The notes under the pieces are model-generated. The model was not told where the DNA came from and searched no databases. It saw only the letters and a program-made list of their open reading frames with translations. A program made the position numbers and the translations under genes. A DNA stretch of 64,000 nt from Paenibacillus sp. FSL W8-0186. Its GTDB lineage: Bacteria > Bacillota > Bacilli > Paenibacillales > Paenibacillaceae. The stretch spans positions 1,226,001 to 1,290,000 of the forward strand of contig NZ_CP150207.1 of NCBI RefSeq assembly GCF_037969765.1. The letters run 5' to 3'. Of the stretch, positions 18,286 to 26,550 are shown in pieces (the first letter of the stretch is position 1; every line of letters starts with the position of its first letter).

Positions 18286-19167
18286 TTGAACACAGAGGCA
18301 TTGGAATATTTCATCAAGGTATATGAGAAAAATAGTGTTACAGCGGCGGCGAAAGACCTGTTTATTACCCCTCAGGGAGTAAGCAAGACCATCAGGCAGC
18401 TGGAGATGGAGCTGGAAGCTGAATTATTCTACAGAAGCTCTCGCGGCATGGAAGCCACCAAAGCGGGCGAGCTCCTATATGCCAGGGCTAAACATATTCA
18501 TTATTTGATTGAGGACATCAAGAAGGAAATCAGCATTATCAGCGGAAAAAAGGGCAGCCTGAACGTAGTAATTACATATTCCATAACATCGATCCTACCG
18601 GTGGATTTTTTATATGATTTCTCTAAACAATATCCAGATATTCAAATCAAGCTGAAAGAGTATCCCGACGAGTATCCGTTAACCCAAATATTCCAGGAGG
18701 AAGTGGACGTCGGCTTGGTCATTGGGACGGAAGAGATCGAGAATTGTGAATTTGAATTGATTGCCGAAGGCCAAGTTGTGGTCGTCGTCTCCAACAGCCA
18801 TCCATTAGCCAGCAAACAAGAAATTTCAGTCACCGATCTGGATAACGAAACTTTGGTTATCAAGACGGCAGGCGAAGGGAAGGAAAACGGTTTTATCGAG
18901 AAATGCCTTGAACAGGGCTTCTCGCCCCATGTCATGCATGAATTCGGCAATATTATATCGGCCCATCGATTATGCGAGAGAAATGGAGCTGTGGCCGTTT
19001 CTATTGATTTTGTGGAGGAGTCGCTCAAGAATGATAACTTAAAGCTGATTAGACTGAAGGAGAAGATTCCTCAGGATATCTATCTGGTTTCTAGAAAGAG
19101 AGGTATCCAGTCTAAAGCAGTGGCCTTATTTCAAAGATACGTCAAGGATCGATGCAAGTCGTTTTGA
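18286..19167 (+). CDS. LysR-family transcriptional regulator
   Basis: The 293-residue protein starts at TTG 18286, nine bases after AGGGGG. It has the N-terminal winged helix (SVTAAAKDLFITPQGVSKTIRQLE, LFYRSSRGMEATKAG) and a LysR substrate-binding domain with two lobes (about 90-290). It lies between glf and the GH3 gene cluster and could regulate either. LysR proteins often act on the neighbouring divergent gene, here glf, but the 214-bp gap contains no obvious T-N11-A operator that I could single out. A typical hydrophobic co-inducer cannot be predicted. Confidence 0.92.
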   Translation: MNTEALEYFIKVYEKNSVTAAAKDLFITPQGVSKTIRQLEMELEAELFYRSSRGMEATKAGELLYARAKHIHYLIEDIKKEISIISGKKGSLNVVITYSITSILPVDFLYDFSKQYPDIQIKLKEYPDEYPLTQIFQEEVDVGLVIGTEEIENCEFELIAEGQVVVVVSNSHPLASKQEISVTDLDNETLVIKTAGEGKENGFIEKCLEQGFSPHVMHEFGNIISAHRLCERNGAVAVSIDFVEESLKNDNLKLIRLKEKIPQDIYLVSRKRGIQSKAVALFQRYVKDRCKSF

Positions 19168-19173
19168 TTGGAG

Positions 19174-19200
19174 AAGCCTTCCGTCAGGACGGCTTTTTTT
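19174..19200 (+). terminator. Intrinsic terminator of the LysR gene
   Basis: CCGTC (19181-19185) pairs with GACGG (19188-19192), extended by AAGCC/GGCTT-type pairing and followed by seven T. It isolates the regulator from the GH3 genes. Confidence 0.85.
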
Positions 19201-19314
19201 AGTAGTCAACTAAAAGTTGCCGCCCCTTAACGTTTGGTTGATTCTATATTCATTCTGTTTACGTTAAGCTTACATTGCAGTCAAGATGAACGCTAATCCA
19301 TGATTTGCGGCTCA

Positions 19315-19328
19315 TGAAAGCGTTTCAA
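19315..19328 (+). promoter_or_regulatory. Candidate cre site (CcpA operator)
   Basis: TGAAAGCGTTTCAA matches the cre consensus TGNAANCGNTNNCA except at position 13. It ends 30 bp upstream of the GH3 start, a suitable place for catabolite repression of a glycosidase cluster. This is a motif match only. Confidence 0.4.
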
Positions 19329-19358
19329 ACTAACTAGATAATGGGGGCAAGAAAGTTT

Positions 19359-22223
19359 ATGTCTGGTAAATCGAAAAAAAGATTCCGTGTAATTATGAGT
19401 TCTCTGCTGGTACTCGTACTGCTTATCGGCACAGGGGCTAACATTGCACTGGCCTACTACTCGGATGTCATTACAGCGTATTTCTCCAAAATCGACATCA
19501 CGACGCCGGAGGCCCAAAAAGCGCGGGCTGACTCAGAAGTGGTGTCGGAGCTGATTACGGATGAAGGGATTGTTCTTCTCCAGAATCATGACAACATGCT
19601 GCCGATGACGACGAACAAGAAAGTCAATGTGTTTGGATGGAGTTTTACGGCGCCTGTATACCTGGGCTCTGGTTCCGGTGCGGCAGACTCGTCCACGGCT
19701 GTAACGCCAAAGGCGGGTCTGGAAGCAGCCGGTTTTGAGATCAACGAGCAATTATATAACGATTACGTAGCAACAGGCCTCGAAAGACCAATATCGGGTA
19801 TTGAGGGATATGACTGGACGATTCCAGAACCCGTAGCTTCCGAGTTCTATACCGAGGAAAGAATGAAGCAAGCCGCCGAGTTTTCGGATACAGCGATCAT
19901 CTTCCTAGCCCGTGCGGGTGGAGAAGGGACAGATCTTCCGGCGGTCTTGGACGGTCCGGATACCTATGATCCAAATGGAAGCGGTACGATGGGCCCGAGC
20001 GGAGAACGCTTCGGTAATCCTGACGATCTGGATCCTAATAAGCATTACCTGGAGCTGTCCAATCGGGAGCTTGGCATGGTCGATGCGGTTACGAAGCATT
20101 TTGACAAAATTATTGTCATCGTGAACGGTTCTAATACGTTTGAACTGGATTGGGTTAAGAAATACGACCAAATCAAGAGCATTGTAACGGTCGCCGGTCC
20201 AGGACAAAAGGGATTTGCTTCGCTTGGCAAAATTTTAGCGGGACAGCTCAATCCGTCTGGAAGAACGGTCGACTTGTTTGCGGCAGATATGCTTGATGCG
20301 CCGGCGATGAAAAGCTTTGGCGATTTGCGCTATGTCCTGGATAACGGTGACGGTACTTATGCTTTGGCCGTAGATAAAAACAACGTTCCGCTGACTTACG
20401 TCAACTACACCGAGGGGATTTATGTAGGCTATCGCTACTACGAGACTGCAGCGGCTGAAGGTGCGATCAACTATGACGAGAAGGTCATGTTCCCGTTCGG
20501 ACATGGTTTAAGCTACACGACATTCGAACAAGAGGTTGTTCCGGACAGCTTAAAGTGGAATGATACGGACATTTCAGTTGACATCAAAGTGACGAATACA
20601 GGCTCCATGGAAGGAAAGGAAGTTGTACAGCTCTACTATTCCGCACCTTACACTGGAAAAATTGAAAAGTCTTCTGTCGAGCTAGCTGCTTTTGCCAAGA
20701 CGGGTGTCATTCAGCCAGGCGATTCGGAGACGTTGACCCTGACTTTTAAAGTAGAAGATATGGCTTCCTATGATTATGCCAAAGTCTTCAGCCCAACCGG
20801 TTCTTATGTTCTTGAAGCAGGCGAATATAAGCTCATGCTGATGAAGAACTCGCATGACAAAATCGCTGATGTAGGTTCGAAGAACTTGACGGAAGTGGTG
20901 TTTGACCAGAACGGCCGTTCTTCGGATCAGCAAGTAGCGGTCAATCAGTTTGATGATCTGGTCACCGGGGAGGGCAGCATTCCAGCATACCTGTCCCGGG
21001 CAAATGGTTTTGCGAATATGGATGTCCTGAACACCAATCAAGTCCTTCAAGCGAAGAACGCTGATGGCGCTGTAGAGGAAGTAAAAGGTACGGTTGTAAA
21101 CGCTGCATTCGTCGACTATGTGAACAGCAAGCGCTATGACATTCCTGCGGACGAGCAGCAGAGCGCGCCGACGACGGGAGCAGATCATGGAAAGACGTTA
21201 AAGGATTACGTCGGTGTCGATTATGAGGATGCCAGCTGGAATGAGCTGCTGGATCAGTTGTCTGTCCATGACCTGGTTTCCATCGGGACGCTTGGCGGTT
21301 ATCGTACCGTCGAAGTGGCATCTGTCGGCAAACCGGCAACCACAGACTATGATGGACCAGCGGGCATCAGCGCTCTGTTGTCCAAGAATCCGATGTCGGG
21401 AATCGCCTTCCCTTCAGAGACGATGCTTGGACAAACCTGGAACCTGGAGCTTGTCGAGATGATGGGCGATGCCGTAGGCGCAGAAGCGAAAGCATACGGA
21501 GTAAGCGGCTGGTATGCACCAGGCGTTAACATCCATCGCACCGCATTCTCCGGCAGAAACTTCGAATATTATTCCGAGGACGCTCTTCTTTCCGGCAAGA
21601 TGGCCGCCGCTGTAACTAAGGGCTACCAAAGCCATGGCGGATTCGTCTACATGAAGCACTTTGCGCTAAATGATCAGGAGAAAAATCGTACACTAGGCGT
21701 TCTAACCTGGAGCAACGAACAAGCGATCCGCGAAATCTACCTGAAGGCATTTGAATATGCGGTGAAGGAAGGGGGCGCGAAAGGGGCGATGTCCGCATTC
21801 AACAGCATTGGACATACATGGGCAGGTGCGAGCCCGGCCCTGATGAAAGAAGTGCTTCGCAATGAATGGGGCTTCAAGGGGATCGTCAATACAGACTTCT
21901 TTATTGGTCCTTCTTATCCTTATATGACCGCTGAGCTTGCTTTCCGTGCAGGCAACGATATCCTTCTTACCGGCGTTGCACCGTACGGCGTACCGGAAGT
22001 CAATGCCAAGAGCAATGATACATTATGGGCCATGAGAGACAACGCACACAACGTGCTGTACACCGTAGCGAACAGCAACGGAATGGAGAACGGGATGAGC
22101 ACGGATTTGGCGGACTGGGTGAAGATTACGATTGCTGTAGATATCCTTATCGTGATTGGTGTTGCCGCCGGCTTCTACTTCTTATTCCGCAGACGCAAAT
22201 CGGCTGCTGCGGCAACGGCTTAA
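19359..22223 (+). CDS. Domain-permuted, membrane-tethered GH3 glycoside hydrolase
   Basis: The product of about 954 residues carries the two GH3 domains in reversed order. After a membrane segment (residues about 10-37) comes the normally C-terminal GH3 domain (about 60-350, ending in FPFGHGLSYTTFE), then a fibronectin III-like domain (about 385-480), a linker, and finally the catalytic TIM barrel (about 650-910). The barrel shows GRNFEYYSED, KHFALNDQE and the nucleophile Asp in IVNTDFF. A second membrane segment lies at the C terminus, followed by RRRK. Both ends are therefore membrane-anchored with the catalytic part outside. Reversed order is known from some rumen-bacterial beta-glucosidases. 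ATG 19341 is in frame but lacks a ribosome binding site; ATG 19359 follows GGGGGCAAG. Substrate unknown, probably a beta-glucoside or cell-surface glycan. Confidence 0.88.
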   Translation: MSGKSKKRFRVIMSSLLVLVLLIGTGANIALAYYSDVITAYFSKIDITTPEAQKARADSEVVSELITDEGIVLLQNHDNMLPMTTNKKVNVFGWSFTAPVYLGSGSGAADSSTAVTPKAGLEAAGFEINEQLYNDYVATGLERPISGIEGYDWTIPEPVASEFYTEERMKQAAEFSDTAIIFLARAGGEGTDLPAVLDGPDTYDPNGSGTMGPSGERFGNPDDLDPNKHYLELSNRELGMVDAVTKHFDKIIVIVNGSNTFELDWVKKYDQIKSIVTVAGPGQKGFASLGKILAGQLNPSGRTVDLFAADMLDAPAMKSFGDLRYVLDNGDGTYALAVDKNNVPLTYVNYTEGIYVGYRYYETAAAEGAINYDEKVMFPFGHGLSYTTFEQEVVPDSLKWNDTDISVDIKVTNTGSMEGKEVVQLYYSAPYTGKIEKSSVELAAFAKTGVIQPGDSETLTLTFKVEDMASYDYAKVFSPTGSYVLEAGEYKLMLMKNSHDKIADVGSKNLTEVVFDQNGRSSDQQVAVNQFDDLVTGEGSIPAYLSRANGFANMDVLNTNQVLQAKNADGAVEEVKGTVVNAAFVDYVNSKRYDIPADEQQSAPTTGADHGKTLKDYVGVDYEDASWNELLDQLSVHDLVSIGTLGGYRTVEVASVGKPATTDYDGPAGISALLSKNPMSGIAFPSETMLGQTWNLELVEMMGDAVGAEAKAYGVSGWYAPGVNIHRTAFSGRNFEYYSEDALLSGKMAAAVTKGYQSHGGFVYMKHFALNDQEKNRTLGVLTWSNEQAIREIYLKAFEYAVKEGGAKGAMSAFNSIGHTWAGASPALMKEVLRNEWGFKGIVNTDFFIGPSYPYMTAELAFRAGNDILLTGVAPYGVPEVNAKSNDTLWAMRDNAHNVLYTVANSNGMENGMSTDLADWVKITIAVDILIVIGVAAGFYFLFRRRKSAAAATA

Positions 22224-22248
22224 GTTATAGAACAAATTGATAAAACAC

Positions 22249-22280
22249 TTTGGCGGTACTCTTTTTAGGGTACCGCCAAA
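22249..22280. other. Perfect intercistronic hairpin between GH3 genes
   Basis: TTTGGCGGTAC (22249-22259) pairs perfectly with GTACCGCCAAA (22270-22280) around a T-rich ten-base loop. No T tract follows on the plus strand, so it may be a weak attenuator or a processing/stability element between the two cistrons rather than a full terminator. Confidence 0.65.
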
Positions 22281-22297
22281 AACAAAAGGAAGAGACG

Positions 22298-24721
22298 ATG
22301 AAACATACTGAACTTATAAAGAAAATGACGCTGGAAGAAAAAGCATCTTTGATGTCGGGAAAAGACTTCTGGCAGACGCAGAATATTGATCGACTCGGCA
22401 TTCCTAGCATATTCCTTGCAGATGGCCCGCACGGCATTCGCAAGCAGCAGGCCGCAGCCGATCATTTAGGGTTGAATGAGAGCATCCCTGCGACATGCTT
22501 TCCAACGGCGGCTGCAGTGGCAAATAGCTGGAACGTGGAGTTAGGAGAACGAATCGGAAATTACCTTGGCAAGGAAGCCGTTGCCCAGAAAGTCAACGTG
22601 CTGCTCGGCCCGGGGGTCAATATGAAGCGCAGCCCCCTATGCGGGAGAAATTTTGAGTATTTTAGCGAGGATCCCTATCATGCCGGCAAAATGGCTGCAG
22701 GGTATATCCGGGGAATTCAATCGCAAGGCATTTCGGCTTGCGTAAAGCATTTTGCCGCGAACAACCAGGAAGAAAGACGGATGTCGATCGATACGATCGT
22801 AGATGAGAGAACGCTAAGGGAAATCTATCTGACGGCTTTTGAGATTGCGGTTGCGGAAGGCAATACGAAGACCGTCATGTCTTCTTACAATAAGCTGAAC
22901 GGCGAATATACGAATGAGAATTTGCACTTAATGCGGGAAATCCTCCGCGATGAATGGAATTTCGAAGGAGTTGTCGTCACCGATTGGGGCGGCAGCAACG
23001 ACCGTGTAGCCGGATTGATTGCCGGCAATGAGCTTGAAATGCCAACGACGGCGGGAGAGACGAATGAAGACATTATTCGGGCCGTACGCAGCGGTTTGCT
23101 GAAAGAGGAAGTATTGGACGAATGCGTGGACCGGCTGCTGGAGCTAATTTTTACGACAGAAGCAGTTTACGAGAAATCCCCGAGTAAAGAGTTCAATATG
23201 AAAGAGCATCACAGGGCAGCCCAGGAAGCAGCTGAGGAATCGATTGTGCTGCTGAAGAACGAAGGGGATATATTGCCGCTGCAGGCTGGCATGAAAGTAG
23301 CGGTTATTGGGGATTTTGCGCAGCAAGCCAGATATCAGGGAGCAGGGTCATCGATCGTCAATCCGACGATACTGGATCACACCCTGAATTGCATCGAGGA
23401 ATCGGGCATCGTTAGCATTGGATTTGAGCCTGGCTTCGAGCGTTACGGAAAGAGAAACCAGCGGAAGATCGATAAGGCGTGCGCCCTTGCCGAGAAGGCG
23501 GAAGTCGTTCTGCTGTATATGGGCTTGGATGAAGTGACGGAGGCGGAGGGACTGGACAGGCAGAACATGAAAATCCCTCAGAACCAGATCGATCTGCTTC
23601 ACGCCCTGTATAAAGTGAATTCGAATATTGTGGTCGTTCTCTCCTGCGGCTCTGCGGTAGAGATGCCATGGATTGATAAAGTGAAGGGACTGATCCACGG
23701 TTATTTAAGCGGTCAGGCAGGAGCAAAAGCCATTCTTCGTGTTTTAACCGGCGAGGTGAACCCATCCGGTAAACTGGCGGAAACATATCCTTTCCGTTAT
23801 GAAGATACACCGGCCTACCGTCATTTCCCGGGCAAAGAAGTGAGCGTGGAGTACAGGGAAGGGCTGTATATTGGCTATCGGTATTATGATACGGCGAATG
23901 TGGAGGTTCTTTTCCCGTTTGGCTATGGTCTCAGTTACACCACCTTTGAATACTCCGATATTCAGATTATCCCTGAAGGCGTGGCCTTCAAAATAACGAA
24001 CACAGGAACCAGAGCCGGAGCAGAGGTAGCGCAGCTTTACGTCGGCTGCAATTCAGCTGATATTTTCAGACCAAAGAAAGAATTAAAGGGATTTGTCAAA
24101 GTATCCTTACAAGCGGGCGAGTCAAGAACCGTGCTGATCCCTTTTGATGATAAAACATTCCGTTATTTCAATGTAAAGACGAATCAATGGGAAATCGAAG
24201 AAGCTCAGTATGAGATCATGATTGGCGCATCCAGCGCGGATATCCGGTTAAAGGGTATTCATGCCGTTAAAGGAACGAACGCTCCGCTGCCGTATGATAA
24301 GGAGAAGCTGCCATCGTATTACTCCGGACAGGCTGGCCAAGTGAGCCAGGAGGAATTCGAGAGCCTGCTTGGGCACAAGGTTCCCGCAGCAACCTGGGAC
24401 CGTACGAAGCCGCTCGGCTACAACGATACGATTGCCCAATGCCAGTATGCCAGAAGCGCCTTTGCTAGATTTGCATTTCACGTCATCGCGTTTGCCCATA
24501 GGTTCTTGTGGAAGATAGGCAAGCGGAGTACCGCCAATCTGATCATGATGTCTGTCTATCATATGCCGTTCAGGGGAATTGCGAGAATGACGGGCGGCAT
24601 CGTGAATATGCCGATGCTGGACGGGCTGCTGATGGTAGTCAACGGCCAGTTCTTCAAAGGCTTCCGGCATTTCTTCAGAGAGAGGGGCAAAATGCTGAAG
24701 GTCGCTAAACAGAACAATTAA
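22298..24721 (+). CDS. GH3 beta-glucosidase-type hydrolase with hydrophobic C-terminal extension (paralogue 1)
   Basis: The 807-residue protein has conventional GH3 order: TIM barrel (about 1-300) with LADGPHGIRKQ, GRNFEYFSEDPY, KHFAANNQEERR and nucleophile Asp in VVVTDWGGSND; then the C-terminal GH3 domain (about 320-540) and a fibronectin III-like domain (about 570-660, opening FPFGYGLSYTTFE). Beyond about 690 lies an extension of roughly 110 residues, hydrophobic and basic, conserved almost word for word in the GH3 protein at 26551 (for example GKRSTANLIMMSVYH). No signal peptide is seen. GGAAGAG precedes ATG 22298; an in-frame TTG at 22250 lies inside the hairpin. It probably hydrolyses beta-glucosides and may bind the inner membrane through its tail. 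Confidence 0.92.
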   Translation: MKHTELIKKMTLEEKASLMSGKDFWQTQNIDRLGIPSIFLADGPHGIRKQQAAADHLGLNESIPATCFPTAAAVANSWNVELGERIGNYLGKEAVAQKVNVLLGPGVNMKRSPLCGRNFEYFSEDPYHAGKMAAGYIRGIQSQGISACVKHFAANNQEERRMSIDTIVDERTLREIYLTAFEIAVAEGNTKTVMSSYNKLNGEYTNENLHLMREILRDEWNFEGVVVTDWGGSNDRVAGLIAGNELEMPTTAGETNEDIIRAVRSGLLKEEVLDECVDRLLELIFTTEAVYEKSPSKEFNMKEHHRAAQEAAEESIVLLKNEGDILPLQAGMKVAVIGDFAQQARYQGAGSSIVNPTILDHTLNCIEESGIVSIGFEPGFERYGKRNQRKIDKACALAEKAEVVLLYMGLDEVTEAEGLDRQNMKIPQNQIDLLHALYKVNSNIVVVLSCGSAVEMPWIDKVKGLIHGYLSGQAGAKAILRVLTGEVNPSGKLAETYPFRYEDTPAYRHFPGKEVSVEYREGLYIGYRYYDTANVEVLFPFGYGLSYTTFEYSDIQIIPEGVAFKITNTGTRAGAEVAQLYVGCNSADIFRPKKELKGFVKVSLQAGESRTVLIPFDDKTFRYFNVKTNQWEIEEAQYEIMIGASSADIRLKGIHAVKGTNAPLPYDKEKLPSYYSGQAGQVSQEEFESLLGHKVPAATWDRTKPLGYNDTIAQCQYARSAFARFAFHVIAFAHRFLWKIGKRSTANLIMMSVYHMPFRGIARMTGGIVNMPMLDGLLMVVNGQFFKGFRHFFRERGKMLKVAKQNN

Positions 24722-24751
24722 GTCTTGCATCAGCGACAGAGGAGTGGGAAA

Positions 24752-25357
24752 ATGAGTTCTAAAAAAAATATAGCCGGCCCGCTGGGGCTATGGGCCAGAT
24801 ACAAGGAAAAGCACCCCAATATTGCGCAATTTCTTGTATTCTTTATACTAAGTAATGGAATCACTGTTCTGCAGCTTGTATTAATGCCTGTATTCAAGAG
24901 TCTGTTCGCCAAGACAGCGCTAGTAAACACCAGCTTCCAGGTGCTGCAGTTCGGGCATAACTTTGACGGAAGCGCCTATTATGTGTTCGATTATGCCGCA
25001 GGCTCCCTTACCACGGGCGGAGGAGGAGGCCTGGCCTACTTCCTAGCGGTGCAAATCACCCTGGCTATCGCCCAGATTATCAATTTCTTCGCTCAGCGGA
25101 GCATTACGTTCAAATCGAACAGCAACATCTGGCAGGCCGCATTCTGGTATGTCGTGGCTTATATTGTCATTACGATTGGAGCGGCAGCGGCTCAGGGCTT
25201 CTACAAGGCACCTATTTACAACTTGTTCATAAATACCTGGGAAATGGGCGCGGTAGGAGAAACGACGGCAGACGTCATTACGATGATTATTAACAGTGCG
25301 ATTTCGTTTTGGGTATTCTTCCCGATTTTCAAAGTTATTTTCAAACAAAAATCATAG
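24752..25357 (+). CDS. GtrA-family polytopic membrane protein
   Basis: The 201-residue protein has four predicted membrane segments and the GtrA family pattern (PF04138): a hydrophobic start (FLVFFILSNGITVLQLVLMP) and the conserved cytoplasmic motif in INFFAQRSITFKS between segments two and three. GtrA proteins assist transfer of undecaprenyl-linked sugars across the membrane or partner with a family 2 glycosyltransferase, which here follows after 12 bp. GAGGAGTGGG precedes ATG 24752; the in-frame TTG at 24725 lacks a site. A glycine-rich loop (GGGGG) in the middle is unusual and lengthens the family core. Confidence 0.8.
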   Translation: MSSKKNIAGPLGLWARYKEKHPNIAQFLVFFILSNGITVLQLVLMPVFKSLFAKTALVNTSFQVLQFGHNFDGSAYYVFDYAAGSLTTGGGGGLAYFLAVQITLAIAQIINFFAQRSITFKSNSNIWQAAFWYVVAYIVITIGAAAAQGFYKAPIYNLFINTWEMGAVGETTADVITMIINSAISFWVFFPIFKVIFKQKS

Positions 25358-25369
25358 GGTAGTGTTAGC

Positions 25370-26386
25370 ATGAAATTATTATCCGTAGCCATCCCTTGCT
25401 ATAATTCGCAGGATTATATGAGATATTGCATTGAATCCCTTCTGCCAGGGGGGGAGGATGTCGAGCTGCTTATCGTCAATGATGGATCATCCGATCGCAC
25501 AGCGATGATTGCCGATGAGTACGCCAGGCGTTATCCAACGATCGTCAAAGCGATCCACCAGGAGAACGGCGGACACGGAGAGGCGGTCAATGCCGGGCTC
25601 CGGAATGCAACGGGATTGTATTTCAAGGTCGTGGACAGCGATGATTGGGTAGACGTTAGGGCTTATCTGAAAATTTTGCAAACCTTGCAGGAATTACAGA
25701 ATGACGACAAAATCGTAGATATGGCCATCAGCAATTTTGTCTATGAAAAGGAAGAAACCAGTTACAGAAAGATCATGAAGTATAGCGGAGTGCTTCCGGA
25801 AGGCAAAATTTTCACCTGGGATGACGTGAAGCCTTTTCGCAAAGGCCAATATCTCCTGATGCATTCCATCATATACCGGACGCAAATGCTCAAGGATTGC
25901 GGTCTGGAGCTGCCTAAGCATACCTTCTATGTCGATAATTTATTCGTATATGTACCGCTCGTGCATGTGAAGAAGATGATTTATATGAATGTCGATTTCT
26001 ACAGATATTTCATCGGCCGGGAAGATCAGTCCGTACAGGAGAGCATCATGATCAAGAGGATTGATCAGCAGCTCAAAGTGAACAAATTGATGGTCAGGCA
26101 GGTCGACATGGACAGCATTCCCCATCCGAATCTCCGCCGCTATATGTTCGCTCATCTTGAGATTGTAACGGTAGTCTCGGCGATTCTGCTGATCCGTTCC
26201 GGGACAGCCGAGAACCTTATGAAGAAAAAAGAGCTGTGGAAGTTCATTAAAGATACGGATATCCAGCTGTATCAAGAGCTCAAATACGGATTTATGGGCA
26301 GGCTGATCCATTTGCCGGGACGAGCCGGCCGCCTGATTTCCGTAGGAGCATACAAAATATCGCAAAGACTAGTTGGGTTTAACTAA
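25370..26386 (+). CDS. Family 2 glycosyltransferase
   Basis: The 338-residue protein is a GT-A fold inverting glycosyltransferase. It opens with SVAIPCYNSQDYMRYCIESLL, has the nucleotide-binding NDGSSDRTA, the acceptor-side GGHGEAVNAGL and the metal-binding DSDDWV. The C-terminal third lacks membrane segments, so it differs from DPM synthase-like enzymes with tails and may be brought to the membrane by the adjacent GtrA protein. It ends the operon of two GH3 genes, gtrA-like gene and this gene. The likely role is decoration of a surface polymer; the sugar donor is unknown. Confidence 0.92.
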   Translation: MKLLSVAIPCYNSQDYMRYCIESLLPGGEDVELLIVNDGSSDRTAMIADEYARRYPTIVKAIHQENGGHGEAVNAGLRNATGLYFKVVDSDDWVDVRAYLKILQTLQELQNDDKIVDMAISNFVYEKEETSYRKIMKYSGVLPEGKIFTWDDVKPFRKGQYLLMHSIIYRTQMLKDCGLELPKHTFYVDNLFVYVPLVHVKKMIYMNVDFYRYFIGREDQSVQESIMIKRIDQQLKVNKLMVRQVDMDSIPHPNLRRYMFAHLEIVTVVSAILLIRSGTAENLMKKKELWKFIKDTDIQLYQELKYGFMGRLIHLPGRAGRLISVGAYKISQRLVGFN

Positions 26387-26391
26387 CAGAC

Positions 26392-26426
26392 AAAGCAGGA
26401 GCCTGAGGAGGCGTCCTGCTTTTTTT
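26392..26426 (+). terminator. Intrinsic terminator of the GH3-GtrA-GT2 operon
   Basis: AAAGCAGGA (26392-26400) pairs with TCCTGCTTT (from 26414), loop of 13 bases with internal GCCT/AGGC pairing, followed by a T run. Confidence 0.92.
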
Positions 26427-26464
26427 AAGATATTAGTAATAGAGTCTTTCGCTATTTCCCGCAC

Positions 26465-26494
26465 TTGGTGTGCTATAGAATGTGTATAGATAAT
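26465..26494 (+). promoter_or_regulatory. Candidate promoter of the third GH3 gene
   Basis: TTGGTG (26465-26470) and GATAAT (26489-26494) are 18 bp apart, about 57 bp upstream of ATG 26551, directly behind the terminator of the previous operon. Confidence 0.45.
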
Positions 26495-26550
26495 ATAGTA
26501 GAATATTTTACAGTACGTCATACCGTCCAATACACTGAAGAGGAATAGAG

